DNA of 64,000 nt from Cyanobacteriota bacterium (GTDB lineage Bacteria; Cyanobacteriota; Cyanobacteriia; CACIAM-69d). Shown here one piece after another: positions 25,657 through 34,515 of the stretch (the stretch's first letter is position 1; the number at the start of each line of letters is the position of its first letter). The notes under the pieces were generated by a model. It worked only from the letters and a program-made list of their open reading frames with translations. It was not told the origin of the DNA and did not search any database. The DNA lies in NCBI GenBank assembly GCA_022402445.1, contig JAKRSF010000010.1:356201-420200 (forward strand), written 5' to 3'. The position numbers and the translations under genes were made by a program.

Positions 25657-26226
25657 TCAATGCTCCGTCCCATCCCAGGGAAACTGGCCCCGCCGTTTGC
25701 GCGCCTCCATCGCCCGCTCCAGCACATCCAACAGCCCCGGCATCTCCTCCTGCAACGCCAGCAGCAGCCGCTCCCCCGCCTCCTCATCATTCGGATCCAC
25801 CCCCGTCTCCATCACCTGACGCAGACGCGGCATCGCAAAATCATCCACAATCTGCACCAGCCCCGTCAGGCAGCGATTAAACTGCTTCTCCGTCAGGGGC
25901 GCATCCTCCAGGGGAAACTCAATCATCGCCCGAATCTCCCCATCGGACGGGTCATACTCCCATTGCAGCATCTTCGTTTCCCAGGAAATGCTCAGCATCG
26001 CCTGAAGCACCGCCAGCTTGTGGGGATGATCCTTCACCCCCGCAATGATCTGGGGCGCAAAGAGCTTAAAGAACCTGCCGTCCTCATCAAGCTGGGCCAC
26101 GATCGTGAAATCGTCCAAATGCTCCGCCTGCACCGCCGTCACAATGCACGATCGCGGCTCATCAATGCGATAGTCCCAGCCTCGGCCATCGAGATAGCCA
26201 GCAATTTGCTCTAGCGTTGCGCCCAT
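25657..26226 (-). CDS. YbjN-domain protein (chaperone-like fold)
   Basis: 189 residues from the ATG at 26226. The pattern of an N-terminal helix (TLEQIAGYLDGRGWDYRID), a beta-rich middle and a C-terminal helix after FNRCLTGLVQIVDDFAMPRL fits the YbjN/type-III-chaperone-like family widespread in cyanobacteria. The last 50 residues are acidic and helical. The function is unknown. It is divergent from cheB, with dispersed repeat copy C between them. Confidence 0.65.
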   Translation of the reverse strand: MGATLEQIAGYLDGRGWDYRIDEPRSCIVTAVQAEHLDDFTIVAQLDEDGRFFKLFAPQIIAGVKDHPHKLAVLQAMLSISWETKMLQWEYDPSDGEIRAMIEFPLEDAPLTEKQFNRCLTGLVQIVDDFAMPRLRQVMETGVDPNDEEAGERLLLALQEEMPGLLDVLERAMEARKRRGQFPWDGTEH

Positions 26227-26327
26227 GGCAGTGATCTAAAAAACGTGGATAGGAAAACATAGGGGGTGTCGTCGAATGGCCTACAACCCTTGCGGCCTCG
26301 TTCTTTCAACCGATCAGCCGCAGGGGC

Positions 26328-26430
26328 AGGGTTTCCCCGCCTAGCCCCCACGATCCCCGGCATTCCCAAGGTTGAGCGGGCTTGGGGTGATCGGTCGGGC
26401 TCGGGTTGGGAGACCCAATACGGCGACGGG
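26328..26430 (-). repeat. Dispersed intergenic repeat, copy C (inverted)
   Basis: Reverse-oriented copy of the family at 3278: read on the minus strand it runs TTGGGTCTCCCAACCC, then GACCGATCACCCCAAGCCCG, CTCAACCTT, then GGGGGCTAGGCGGGGAAACC. It occupies the 351-nt spacer between YbjN and cheB. The rest of the spacer holds a TAGGGGGTGTCGTC motif at 26260 and no gene that I can support. Confidence 0.75.
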
Positions 26431-26577
26431 ATTAACGACACCTCCTTTGGGCTCAGGGTCGCGGTGGGGAGCATTGCCGGGGGACCGCTCCGTACAAAAT
26501 TCAAAATGTCCCAGTATTCTAGCCCTAGGGCGCGCGCCCCGAGGCTACGACTGATTAGGATTGAGAAAAAGTATCCT

Positions 26578-27738
26578 ATGTCTCGATCGCCCATACAAGT
26601 TTACCTAGTGGATGATTCACCGGTGGCCCTGGCGCTGCTCAAGCGCATTCTAGCCAGTGCGCCGGATGTGAAGGTGGTGGGCTGGGCGGGGTCGGGCGAT
26701 CGCGCGATCGTGGAGATTGAGCAACTGCGGCCGGATGTGATCTGCACGGATTTGCATATGCCGCGCATGAATGGCCTGGAGCTGACGAGGGCGGTGATGG
26801 CGACGATGCCGCGCCCGATTTTGGCGATCAGTGCGTCGGTGCAGGCGGGGGAGGATCGGGCGAATATTTTTGCGCTGCTGGAGGCGGGGGCGGTGGATGT
26901 GTTCCCGAAGCCCCAGAGCGGTTTGCAGGAGGACTATGAGGCGATTCAGCAGCAGTTGCTCGAAAAGATTCGGATTCTGGCGGGGGTGAAGGTGTTCAGT
27001 CGGCGGGGGGCGGCGGCGGCATCTGGGGCGATCGCCTCCCCAGAGGTTCCCCAGGGGGCGGTCCAGCGATCGCGGCGATCGCCGGAGTCAACCGCCACCA
27101 TTGCTCCACCGGTGACCCATCCGCCGGTGGGGCCAGGGAATGGGGCCGGTTTGGGGGGCGGGGTGGTGGCCCTGGGGGCTTCGACCGGCGGGCCGCAGGC
27201 ATTGCAGGCGATTTTGGGCCGCTTACCCGCCACATTTCCCCTGCCGGTGCTGTGTGTGCAGCACATTAGCGAGGGGTTTTTGACGGGGCTGGCGACGTGG
27301 TTGCGATCGCACTGTGCCCTGGCGGTGCAGGTGGCCCAGCCCGGTCAGCAGCCGCAGCCGGGGAATGTGTATTTTGCGCCGGAGCAGCGCCATCTGGAGC
27401 TTGATGGGCGGGGCTATTTCCGCATGACCACCACGCCGCCGGTGGCGGGCCATCGTCCGGCCATTACGGTCACCTTCGAGTCGATCGCGCGGTGCTATGG
27501 CCATCGGGCGGTGGGGGTGCTGCTGACGGGCATGGGCAGCGATGGGGCGGCGGGCCTCGCGGCGATCGCCAAGGCCGGGGGGGTCACCATGGTGCAGGAT
27601 GAGGCCACTTCAGTGGTGTTTGGGATGCCGGGATCGGCGATCGCCCTGGGGGTGGTGCAGCGGGTGTTGCCCCTCGAGGCGATCGCCCCGGCCCTGCAAA
27701 CCACCTGCGCGACCCTAGATCGCCGCCTGCCTCGCTAA
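26578..27738 (+). CDS. cheB: Protein-glutamate methylesterase/response regulator CheB
   Basis: 386 residues from the ATG at 26578; the open frame extends 312 nt further upstream but only through repeat DNA. The receiver domain (1-125) has the phospho-acceptor Asp58 (CTDLHMPRMNGLEL) and Lys111. A Pro/Ser-rich linker (about 145-190) is followed by the methylesterase domain with Ser202 (GASTGGPQ), His229 (VQHISEGF) and Asp322 (GMGSDGAAGL). CheB removes methyl groups from chemoreceptors. No cheA, cheR or receptor gene is in the window, so it is an orphan here; in cyanobacteria it would feed a phototaxis or pilus-control pathway. Confidence 0.93.
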   Translation: MSRSPIQVYLVDDSPVALALLKRILASAPDVKVVGWAGSGDRAIVEIEQLRPDVICTDLHMPRMNGLELTRAVMATMPRPILAISASVQAGEDRANIFALLEAGAVDVFPKPQSGLQEDYEAIQQQLLEKIRILAGVKVFSRRGAAAASGAIASPEVPQGAVQRSRRSPESTATIAPPVTHPPVGPGNGAGLGGGVVALGASTGGPQALQAILGRLPATFPLPVLCVQHISEGFLTGLATWLRSHCALAVQVAQPGQQPQPGNVYFAPEQRHLELDGRGYFRMTTTPPVAGHRPAITVTFESIARCYGHRAVGVLLTGMGSDGAAGLAAIAKAGGVTMVQDEATSVVFGMPGSAIALGVVQRVLPLEAIAPALQTTCATLDRRLPR

Positions 27739-27744
27739 TTTCCG

Positions 27745-28182
27745 TTAGCCTTTGTTCTTGATCACCATGGCCTTCACGAGCATCTCCGCCAGCTCCGACT
27801 CCACCCCTAGGCCAGCGGCTAGGCGATCGAGGAACTCCTTCTCCTCCTCCGCAAAGGTGCCGTCACTGAGGACCAAATCCGCCGCCACCGCATAGGCCGT
27901 ATCCCGCAGGTCCGGCGGCAGGGAGTTGCGCGCCCCCTCGAAGAGGGCCTCGGTCCCCTTCTTTTGCAGCAAATGCAGGAGCTTTTCGAGCAGTTTGGTC
28001 ATCTCCTCCGCGTCGTAGCGGCTGAAGAGCTGCATCCGATACAGGTCACTGCGGAGGGTGCGGATCTCTTCCTCCGTGGCGTAGCCGTCGGCGGCCATGG
28101 CAATGACGAGGATGGCTGCGAAGGCTTCTGCCCCATCGAGCAGGACGGCGGTCTTGGCGGGCGATTTGTCGAACAGTCCCAT
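27745..28182 (-). CDS. TerB-like (DjlA/TerB) family protein
   Basis: 145 residues from the ATG at 28182. The fold is all-helical, with the paired acidic motifs MAADGYATEEEI and VLSDGTFAEEEKEFLDRLAAG that characterise TerB-like domains (D-G-x-x-x-x-E-E). A soluble cytoplasmic location is expected. The family is named for tellurite resistance but is found widely in cyanobacteria without ter genes, and none are nearby. It is convergent with cheB, with 6 nt between the stops. Confidence 0.8.
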   Translation of the reverse strand: MGLFDKSPAKTAVLLDGAEAFAAILVIAMAADGYATEEEIRTLRSDLYRMQLFSRYDAEEMTKLLEKLLHLLQKKGTEALFEGARNSLPPDLRDTAYAVAADLVLSDGTFAEEEKEFLDRLAAGLGVESELAEMLVKAMVIKNKG

Positions 28183-28351
28183 GGATGCGGTGCCTCTCCT
28201 GTAACCCAGACTACATCGAGCGATCGCGCGGTTCGTCGCACTGCCTCGATTGTCGCTTAGGTTGCTGGAGGATGCGCCGCGATCGCGGGGGTTTAGGCTT
28301 TTCTTTGGGATTGGCCTTGGACGGGCTGAAAGGTTTGGACGGTAGCGACGG

Positions 28352-29338
28352 TTACTCGGCCCCCAGGGCGGCGCGGGCCTCGGGCGACTGGAGATGGGTC
28401 AAAAAGGCGCGCACGGCGGGCGACGGGGGATAGCGGTAGGCATAGGACAGGGTGCGCTGGAACGGGTAGGCCGGATCGCTCGGGTCGCGGCCATTGATCG
28501 CCAGGACGCGCACGGTGCTTTGGTTGGCCACCTGGGCGTAGGTGGCGTAGCCGATGCCGTCGGCCCCGAGGGCTCGCAGCAGGGGGGTGGTGGCGTCGCG
28601 ATCGAGGGTTTGCAGGCCGGGGCCGCTGCCGAAGGGGGCGCTACCTAGGGCCAGTTCCCGAAAGGCTTGGTGGGTGCCGCTGTTGGCGGGGCGGTTGATC
28701 ACGCGGATGGGGCCACCGGGCGATCGCCCCACCTGATCCCAGTCCGTGACGGTGGTTTGGAAGATGGCGGCCACCTGGGCGCGGCTGAGGCTGCCTCGAA
28801 AGGAGTTGACCTGGCCCACCACCACCGCGATCGCGTCCCGCGCCAGGGGCACCACCTGCAACCCCGAGGCCAGTTCCGACGCTTCGAGGGGCCGGGAAAT
28901 GCCGCCCACGTCTGCGCTGCCGTCCAGCAGGGCCGCTAGACCTTGCTCGGTGCCGCCGGCCTGGGCGCTGATCTGCATTTGGGGATAGGCTTGCCGCAGG
29001 CTGGGCTCCAGTAGGCGGTTGATCTGGGCCATGCTGGTGGACCCTACGATCCGCAGGACGGTGCCGGGGGCCACGGCGCGATCGCCCTCGGGCCGCTGGG
29101 CAGGCAGGATGGGGGCGCTGGGCAGCGGGGCTGTGGGGGTGGCGGTGGTGCCATTGGCCGTGGGGGCGGTGGTGGTGCCATTGGCCGTGGGGGCGGCGGT
29201 GCCGTTGACGGCTAGGGGGGGCGCGTCCGGGCTCTGGAGCCGTTCCCAGATCCATAAAACGCCCACGCCGACGGTCCCCAGGGTCAGGAAGAGGGCCAGG
29301 AGCAGCATGAGGGTTTCGCCGCCGGATTGTTTGGCCAT
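28352..29338 (-). CDS. PstS-like phosphate/anion-binding protein, membrane anchored
   Basis: 328 residues from the ATG at 29338. An uncleaved N-terminal helix (about 8-30) is followed by a Thr/Asn/Pro linker in which PTANGTTTAPTANGTTATPT repeats from a 27-bp DNA duplication (29151 and 29178). The periplasmic-binding fold contains VGSTSMAQINRLLEPS, GGTEQGLAALLDGSADVGG and the typical NRPANSGTHQAFRELAL. These are PstS-like anion-binding loops. No pstCAB genes are adjacent, so it may act as an independent phosphate-sensing or scavenging protein. The ligand is inferred. Confidence 0.82.
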   Translation of the reverse strand: MAKQSGGETLMLLLALFLTLGTVGVGVLWIWERLQSPDAPPLAVNGTAAPTANGTTTAPTANGTTATPTAPLPSAPILPAQRPEGDRAVAPGTVLRIVGSTSMAQINRLLEPSLRQAYPQMQISAQAGGTEQGLAALLDGSADVGGISRPLEASELASGLQVVPLARDAIAVVVGQVNSFRGSLSRAQVAAIFQTTVTDWDQVGRSPGGPIRVINRPANSGTHQAFRELALGSAPFGSGPGLQTLDRDATTPLLRALGADGIGYATYAQVANQSTVRVLAINGRDPSDPAYPFQRTLSYAYRYPPSPAVRAFLTHLQSPEARAALGAE

Positions 29339-29403
29339 GGTGCGTGCCTGTGGGGTGGCGATCGCGGCCTGCCCCGTCTCTCCGGTAAATGGATGGTTCT
29401 AGT

Positions 29404-30276
29404 TTACGAAATCCGTTGGGGTGGTTGGCCCTCGGGGGGATCGACGAACTTGGGGCGGGCGCTTTGGGTGCGTTCTAGGGTGCTGTGAACGGTGTCCCAG
29501 TCGTCCGCTGCGATCGCGCCCATCAGCCCCGCGATCGCCTCTTGATACTTTTGCAGACCATTTAAAAGGGCGGCGCGGTTGTGGCGGGCCATCATCAGCC
29601 CCAATTCCGGGTTACCGCCTCCGACGCGGCTGGTATCTCGAAAACCGGAACTGGCGAGCCGTTGGGCTAGGGCCGCGATCGCGGGATCCCCCTCGGTCAA
29701 ACAGGCATCAATCAGGGCGGCGCTCACGAACACCGGCAGGTGGGAAATCCAGGCGACGGCGCGATCGTGCCCATCGGGATCGCAGTCAATCGCCACGGCC
29801 CCCAGATCCGCAATCAAGGTTTTGAGGGTGGCGATCGCCTCCGGCGGCGTTTGGGCCGTGGGGGTCAACACGTAGGGCCGCCCCACAAATAAATTGCGCT
29901 GCACCGCCTCTAGGCCGCTTTTTTCCGTGCCCGCCATGGGATGCCCCCCCAGAAATTCGGGCCACAGGGGCGCGATCGCCCGGACAATTTCCCCCTTCAC
30001 GGAGCCCGCATCCGTCAACACCGTCCCCGCCGCCAAATGGGGCACCACCTGGGCCGCCACGGACGCCATCTGGCCGATGGGCGGACACAGGACCACCACC
30101 TGGGCCGATCGCAAAATCGCCGGATCCACACTGGCCCCATCCACCAGCCCCATCGCGATCGCGCGATCGACCGTTTCAGCGCGCCGACTCACCCCCAAGA
30201 TGTGGTGGCCGCGATCGCGCCAATCCGCCGCCAGCGAACCGCCAATGCCCCCCAACCCCACAATGCCAATGCGCAT
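29404..30276 (-). CDS. tyrA: Prephenate/arogenate dehydrogenase TyrA
   Basis: 290 residues from the ATG at 30276, with GGAAGGTGACG directly upstream; the open frame upstream of it has no TyrA-like sequence. The Rossmann motif is GIVGLGGIGGSLA, and the dehydrogenase signatures are GTVLTDAGSVKGEIV, LGGHPMAGTEKSG and AWISHLPVFVSAAL (catalytic His). It makes the last reduction in tyrosine synthesis. Cyanobacterial homologues prefer arogenate and NADP, which I assume here. It lies 11 nt after a small membrane-protein gene in an apparent two-gene operon. Confidence 0.92.
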   Translation of the reverse strand: MRIGIVGLGGIGGSLAADWRDRGHHILGVSRRAETVDRAIAMGLVDGASVDPAILRSAQVVVLCPPIGQMASVAAQVVPHLAAGTVLTDAGSVKGEIVRAIAPLWPEFLGGHPMAGTEKSGLEAVQRNLFVGRPYVLTPTAQTPPEAIATLKTLIADLGAVAIDCDPDGHDRAVAWISHLPVFVSAALIDACLTEGDPAIAALAQRLASSGFRDTSRVGGGNPELGLMMARHNRAALLNGLQKYQEAIAGLMGAIAADDWDTVHSTLERTQSARPKFVDPPEGQPPQRIS

Positions 30277-30287
30277 CGTCACCTTCC

Positions 30288-30542
30288 CTAGGACCACCGG
30301 GCCAAGCGCGCCAGAAATTTCCAGAACGGATCGCCAAAGCGCGCCGACAATCCACCGAAAATCACCGCCACCAGCGCCAACCCCAGGGCAATATGCCCCA
30401 AAGAACCACTCAAATCCACCAGACCAAACGCCAGGGCAAAAAAGACCCCCACCGCAAAACCACACCCAAACCGGACCACATAGCCCAAACGCTCCATCTC
30501 CTTCGGATCGGGCGGGGGCGGAACAGACGGCGGCGGCACCAT
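30288..30542 (-). CDS. Small conserved membrane protein upstream of tyrA
   Basis: 84 residues from the ATG at 30542; an alternative start at 30569 adds nine. A proline-rich N-terminus (PPPSVPPPPDPKEMERLGY) precedes two predicted transmembrane helices (about 20-40 and 43-62) and ends FGDPFWKFLARLARW. I do not recognise a named family, though the shape is common among short cyanobacterial proteins. The 11-nt distance to tyrA implies cotranscription. Confidence 0.7.
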   Translation of the reverse strand: MVPPPSVPPPPDPKEMERLGYVVRFGCGFAVGVFFALAFGLVDLSGSLGHIALGLALVAVIFGGLSARFGDPFWKFLARLARWS

Positions 30543-31030
30543 GGCGAAACCCTCGATCAATAACACCAAAACCCTAGAATTCCCCCAATCTAGCGCGGGC
30601 CATCCACTCCTCCCCCATTCCAGCGCGTCTACGCCAAATTCAACCTAAGGGAATTGGGCCGCCCGCGATCGCCACCCCCGCCCCAACTGTTCCGCAGGTG
30701 TTCACCCTTGCAGCCTTTGCATAGGGTTGATGCACACCCCCTAGAAACTGTGTGCTGGATGACCACTCCCACAAAAGGCCACTGATAGATTGCCGACAAC
30801 TCTCCCATCCTTATCGGTCCGTGCGAGCAATGGCGGTTTGACAGGGCTCGGTGCATCCGGTGCCGGTTGAGGTGTTGGCTAGGCGGGGTTGGGTGATCTC
30901 GAAAACCCTCGGAATGTTGTCGGATCACCTGGCCCCATTTCTCCGACCCTAGAGCGCGCGATGGCCTCCAATGCCCCGCAAGGTAGGCCGATGGGGCGGG
31001 AGCTACCATCGTGAGGAGCGTATATTTCCC
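30543..31030. other. 488-nt intergenic region before the porin gene
   Basis: No gene found. Two minor structures: an inverted GGTGATC (30892-30898) / GATCACC (30923-30929) pair, and an ATG at 30971 that would extend the porin by 20 residues but breaks its signal peptide logic. Promoters of both the porin and the divergent two-gene unit must lie here. Confidence 0.5.
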
Positions 31031-32623
31031 GTGAACCCTAGCCTTTGGATCTGGCGGCAGCCCTCTGCCCTGGCGGCCACCGTGAGCGCGATCGCCGCCC
31101 TGACGACCGCCACCCCCGCGATCGCCCAGGATTTCACCAGTTTTGAAGAGGACGCGGACGCGATCGCCTTCGAGCAGGTCACCTCCGTCTCCCAGCTATC
31201 GGACGTGCAGCCCACCGACTGGGCCTTTCAGGCACTGCAATCCCTCGTCGAGCGCTACGGCTGCATCGCCGGTTACCCCGACGGCACCTTTCGCGGCAAC
31301 CGAGCCCTCACCCGCTACGAATTCGCCGCTGGTTTGAACGCCTGCCTCGCCAAGGTGGAAGAACTGATCGGCACCGCCACCGGCGACCTGGCCACCAAGG
31401 AGGATTTGCAAACCCTGCAACGGCTCCAGGAAGAGTTCGCGGCGGAATTGGCCGTCCTGCGGGGCCGCGTCGATGCCCTCGAAGCGCGCGCGTCGGAACT
31501 GGAGGCCAACCAATTCTCCACCACCACCAAACTGCAAGGGGAGGTGATCTTCAACCTGGGGGATACCTTCGGCAATGATGACCTCTACGACACCCAGACG
31601 GCCTTCTCCCACCGGGTCCGCCTGCAACTGGTCACGAGCTTTACGGGGCGCGATCGCCTCTTCACCCGCCTGACCACCGGTAATATTGGCAACTCCTTCG
31701 CCGATGAACTGGGCACGGACGAGGGGCGCTACGCCTACGACGGCCTTAGCGGCAATGTCTTTGAACTCGATCGCCTGCACTACGTCTTCCCCGTCGGCGA
31801 CAAGCTAACGGTCACCGCCATGGCCAGCCTGGGGGGTCACCACTTCTACGCCGATACGTTCAATCCCGGCCTCGAAGCGGGCGGCGGCGGCACCGGTGCC
31901 CTGTCGCGCTTCGCCGAACGCAACCCCATCTACCGCTACGGCCTCGGGGGCCAGGGGGTGGGCCTGCGCTACCAATTCAGCAACAGCCTGAAGCTCGAAG
32001 CGGGCTACCTGGCGCGGGGGGGCAATGATCCGAGCCAGGGGCGCGGCCTGTTCAATGGCAACTATTCCGCCCTGGCCCAGTTGGTGTTCTCGCCGTCCCA
32101 GCGGTTCAAGATCGGCGCGACCTATATCCATGGCTACGATCCGTCGCAACCGGGACCGGCGCGCTTCGCGATCGGCGGCACGGGGACGGCCCTGGGGAAC
32201 CTGCGCGGGGTGCCGGGGGATGATGGCATCGTCTCGAATACCTACGGGCTGGCGATGCAGTATGACTTCAGTCCGAAGTTCAGCCTGCGGGCCTGGGGGG
32301 GCTATACGGATGCCATCCTCGTCAATCGCGGCGGGGCGGATGTGTGGACCTATGCGGCGGCGCTGGTGTTCCCGGACCTGTTTAAGGAGGGGAATATGGG
32401 CTACATCGTGGCGGGTGCTGAGCCCTACATGACGGAGCTGGATGCGGCGGGGGATTTTGATATTTCTGAGGATGTGCCCCTGCACTTTGAGCTGGGCTAC
32501 AAGTTCAAGGTGAATGACAACATCATGGTGACGCCGGGATTGATCTGGCTGACGGCTCCCCAGCAGAACAATGACAACGAGGATGTGGTGATCACGACCC
32601 TGCGGACGACGTTTACGTTCTAG
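31031..32623 (+). CDS. SLH-domain outer-membrane porin (SomA/OprB family)
   Basis: 530 residues from a GTG at 31031, preferred because it gives a clean signal peptide (LAATVSAIAALTTATPAIA, cleavage before QDF); GAGGAG lies about 12 nt upstream. An ATG at 30971 is the alternative. After the signal come an SLH domain (LSDVQPTDWAFQALQSLVER and YPDGTFRGNRALTRYEFAAG), a coiled coil (about 125-165, LQRLQEEFAAELAVLRGRVD), then an OprB-type beta barrel ending in Phe (TTLRTTFTF). Such porins bridge peptidoglycan and outer membrane and pass small solutes or inorganic ions. A strong terminator follows. Confidence 0.93.
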   Translation: MNPSLWIWRQPSALAATVSAIAALTTATPAIAQDFTSFEEDADAIAFEQVTSVSQLSDVQPTDWAFQALQSLVERYGCIAGYPDGTFRGNRALTRYEFAAGLNACLAKVEELIGTATGDLATKEDLQTLQRLQEEFAAELAVLRGRVDALEARASELEANQFSTTTKLQGEVIFNLGDTFGNDDLYDTQTAFSHRVRLQLVTSFTGRDRLFTRLTTGNIGNSFADELGTDEGRYAYDGLSGNVFELDRLHYVFPVGDKLTVTAMASLGGHHFYADTFNPGLEAGGGGTGALSRFAERNPIYRYGLGGQGVGLRYQFSNSLKLEAGYLARGGNDPSQGRGLFNGNYSALAQLVFSPSQRFKIGATYIHGYDPSQPGPARFAIGGTGTALGNLRGVPGDDGIVSNTYGLAMQYDFSPKFSLRAWGGYTDAILVNRGGADVWTYAAALVFPDLFKEGNMGYIVAGAEPYMTELDAAGDFDISEDVPLHFELGYKFKVNDNIMVTPGLIWLTAPQQNNDNEDVVITTLRTTFTF

Positions 32624-32713
32624 GGGGTGTCGTCAAATCGCCCTAAAACCCGCTTAAGCCCCTTGCCCTCACCGGTCCTACTCAAGGCTCCGTGAGGGAT
32701 TTGGCCCAATTGA

Positions 32714-32750
32714 CAACAGCCCCTAGGGAATTGGCACCCGGGGGCTGTTG
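32714..32750 (+). terminator. Intrinsic terminator after the porin
   Basis: CAACAGCCCC (32714-32723) pairs perfectly with GGGGCTGTTG (32741-32750) across a 17-nt loop, followed by TTTGTATTT. It lies between convergent genes and would serve mainly the plus-strand porin. Confidence 0.85.
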
Positions 32751-32763
32751 TTTGTATTTGGCC

Positions 32764-34404
32764 CTAGGTAACGGTGGCGGCGGGGCGATCGCGGTCTACG
32801 AGCAGGACGGGGATGGGGCTGGTTTCTAGGATGGCCTGGGAGACGGACCCCATGATCACCTGATCGATCGCGCGATCGCCCCGTTTGCCGAGGATGATTT
32901 CGCTGACTTGATACTGTTCGGCGGCGGTGAGGATGGCTTCGGGGATGGGGTCGGTGCGGAGGATGAGCTGGTGGCGGATGTCGGCGAGGGTTTTTTGGAG
33001 GTGCGATCGCAACTGCTCCAAACCCTCGGGATCGGCTTCCCTTTGAACATGCAAAACGATGACGGTGGCGTCGCTGCGGCGGGCCAGGTCGGCGGCCTTG
33101 GTGAGCACCGCGATCGCCAGGGGGGAGGTGTCCACGGCGGCCAGGAGGGTGATCGATCGCGCGATCGCCACCTTGGTCGGATCCACCGCATCCCGTTGCA
33201 GCAGGCGCGGCGCACAGATCGGAATCGCCCAGGCCCCCAGCGGTGCCGTCACCAGGACGGACAGGGCCGCGATCGCCAAAATCGTTTCACCCCCTTCAAT
33301 GCCTTGGCTGAGGGGAATCGCGCCGATGGCCGCCTGCACCGTCGCCTTGGCGGAATTGCCCGGTAGGAGAAACAGCCGCTCGCGCCGGGTCCAGTTGCTC
33401 CCCAGGGTGGCGAGGGTCCACCCCAGCGATCGCCCCACCAACGTCCCCACCGCCAAAATCACCAGGCCCACGCCGAGGGTGTTTTCTAGGGTCTGCAACT
33501 GCAAACTGGCCCCGAGCAATACGAACAGAACAATTTCCGCGATCGCCCAGAGGCCATCAAACCCCGATCGCAGCCGCCGCGCCAGGGGAGCATCCAATTC
33601 AATCAGGAAAAACCCCGTCCCCATGGCCGCCAGATAGCCGGAAAAAATCGGCACCCGCTCCGCCAGCACCACTAAAAGCAGGGCAAAACTCGCCGCCACC
33701 AGCACATCCTGCAGGGCCGTTTGGGTCCAGTTCTGCCGCGCCAACAGCAGCACCAGCACCCGCGCCAGCACCGCCCCCAACAGAACCCCAAGGCCGATTT
33801 GCAGAATAATTTGAACCGGCAGCAGGGCCGCCGCCGCGATCGCCACCCCACCGGGCAGCACAATCGGCGGCACCTCCCCCCGGCTCAAAAACGTCAGCAG
33901 CAGGCTAAACACCAGCAGCAGCAGCACATCCGAGAGGGCGCTACCGGTCAAAATCGCGTCGGGGATGCCCTTCTTCACACCCCAGCCCAAACTCTTGAGG
34001 CGCAGCATCCCAGGGACAATCACGGCGGGGGATTCCGCCCCCAGAATGCAGCCCAGCAGCAGGCCCGTGGCCCAGTCAAAATCCAGGAGAACGACGGCGG
34101 CGACGGCCACGGCGATCGCTTCACCGGCGGCGGGCAAGATCCCCAACCGCAGGGCGACGGTGCCTTGCTGGGCGAGCTTGTCGCGATCGAGCCCCAGACC
34201 CGCCTTCATCAAAATCACCATCACGGCGATCGTCCGCAGGGCCGCCGCTGAATCGAGGACCGACGGCGCGATCGCGTTGCCCATCTGCGGTCCCAGGACA
34301 ATGCCCACCAGCACCATGCCCACCAGGGGCGGGAGCTTCAGCCGCCGAGCGATCTGCCCGACGAAAAAGCCCATCATCAAAATCCACAGCCAGCTTTCGA
34401 GCAT
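32764..34404 (-). CDS. CPA-family Na+(K+)/H+ antiporter with C-terminal universal stress domain
   Basis: 546 residues from the ATG at 34404. The first roughly 390 residues hold 11-13 hydrophobic segments of a cation/proton antiporter (LPPLVGMVLVGIVLGPQMG at the N-terminus; GCILGAESPAVIVPGMLRL in the ion-binding region). The last roughly 140 residues form a UspA domain with SITLLAAVDTSPLAIAVL, HVQREAD and the nucleotide-loop-like ILGKRGDRAIDQVIMGSVSQ, of which I quote only parts. The fusion suggests stress or nucleotide control of ion exchange at the inner membrane. Ion selectivity cannot be read from sequence. Convergent with the porin. Confidence 0.88.
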   Translation of the reverse strand: MLESWLWILMMGFFVGQIARRLKLPPLVGMVLVGIVLGPQMGNAIAPSVLDSAAALRTIAVMVILMKAGLGLDRDKLAQQGTVALRLGILPAAGEAIAVAVAAVVLLDFDWATGLLLGCILGAESPAVIVPGMLRLKSLGWGVKKGIPDAILTGSALSDVLLLLVFSLLLTFLSRGEVPPIVLPGGVAIAAAALLPVQIILQIGLGVLLGAVLARVLVLLLARQNWTQTALQDVLVAASFALLLVVLAERVPIFSGYLAAMGTGFFLIELDAPLARRLRSGFDGLWAIAEIVLFVLLGASLQLQTLENTLGVGLVILAVGTLVGRSLGWTLATLGSNWTRRERLFLLPGNSAKATVQAAIGAIPLSQGIEGGETILAIAALSVLVTAPLGAWAIPICAPRLLQRDAVDPTKVAIARSITLLAAVDTSPLAIAVLTKAADLARRSDATVIVLHVQREADPEGLEQLRSHLQKTLADIRHQLILRTDPIPEAILTAAEQYQVSEIILGKRGDRAIDQVIMGSVSQAILETSPIPVLLVDRDRPAATVT

Positions 34405-34515
34405 GGGGCCGCATCCTGAACATGCCTTGACGCCTTCAGGATATCGGGCAGCACCCCAGGATCGCTGGGTTTAAGGGGGATTCGGGGCCAGGGCGGGGTG
34501 ATTTGACAACATCCC

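Noticed and set aside
26266..26577. 104-codon N-terminal extension of CheB
   Set aside because: It is translated dispersed-repeat DNA with no CheB similarity; the receiver domain begins right after the ATG at 26578.
30543..31030. A riboswitch or RNA gene in the long leader before the porin
   Set aside because: Only a 7-bp inverted repeat was found; nothing matched a structured RNA that I could recognise.
32764..34404. Antiporter as a KefB-type K+ efflux protein with TrkA-N domain
   Set aside because: The C-terminal domain is UspA-like; no Rossmann GxGxxG TrkA-N motif is visible.
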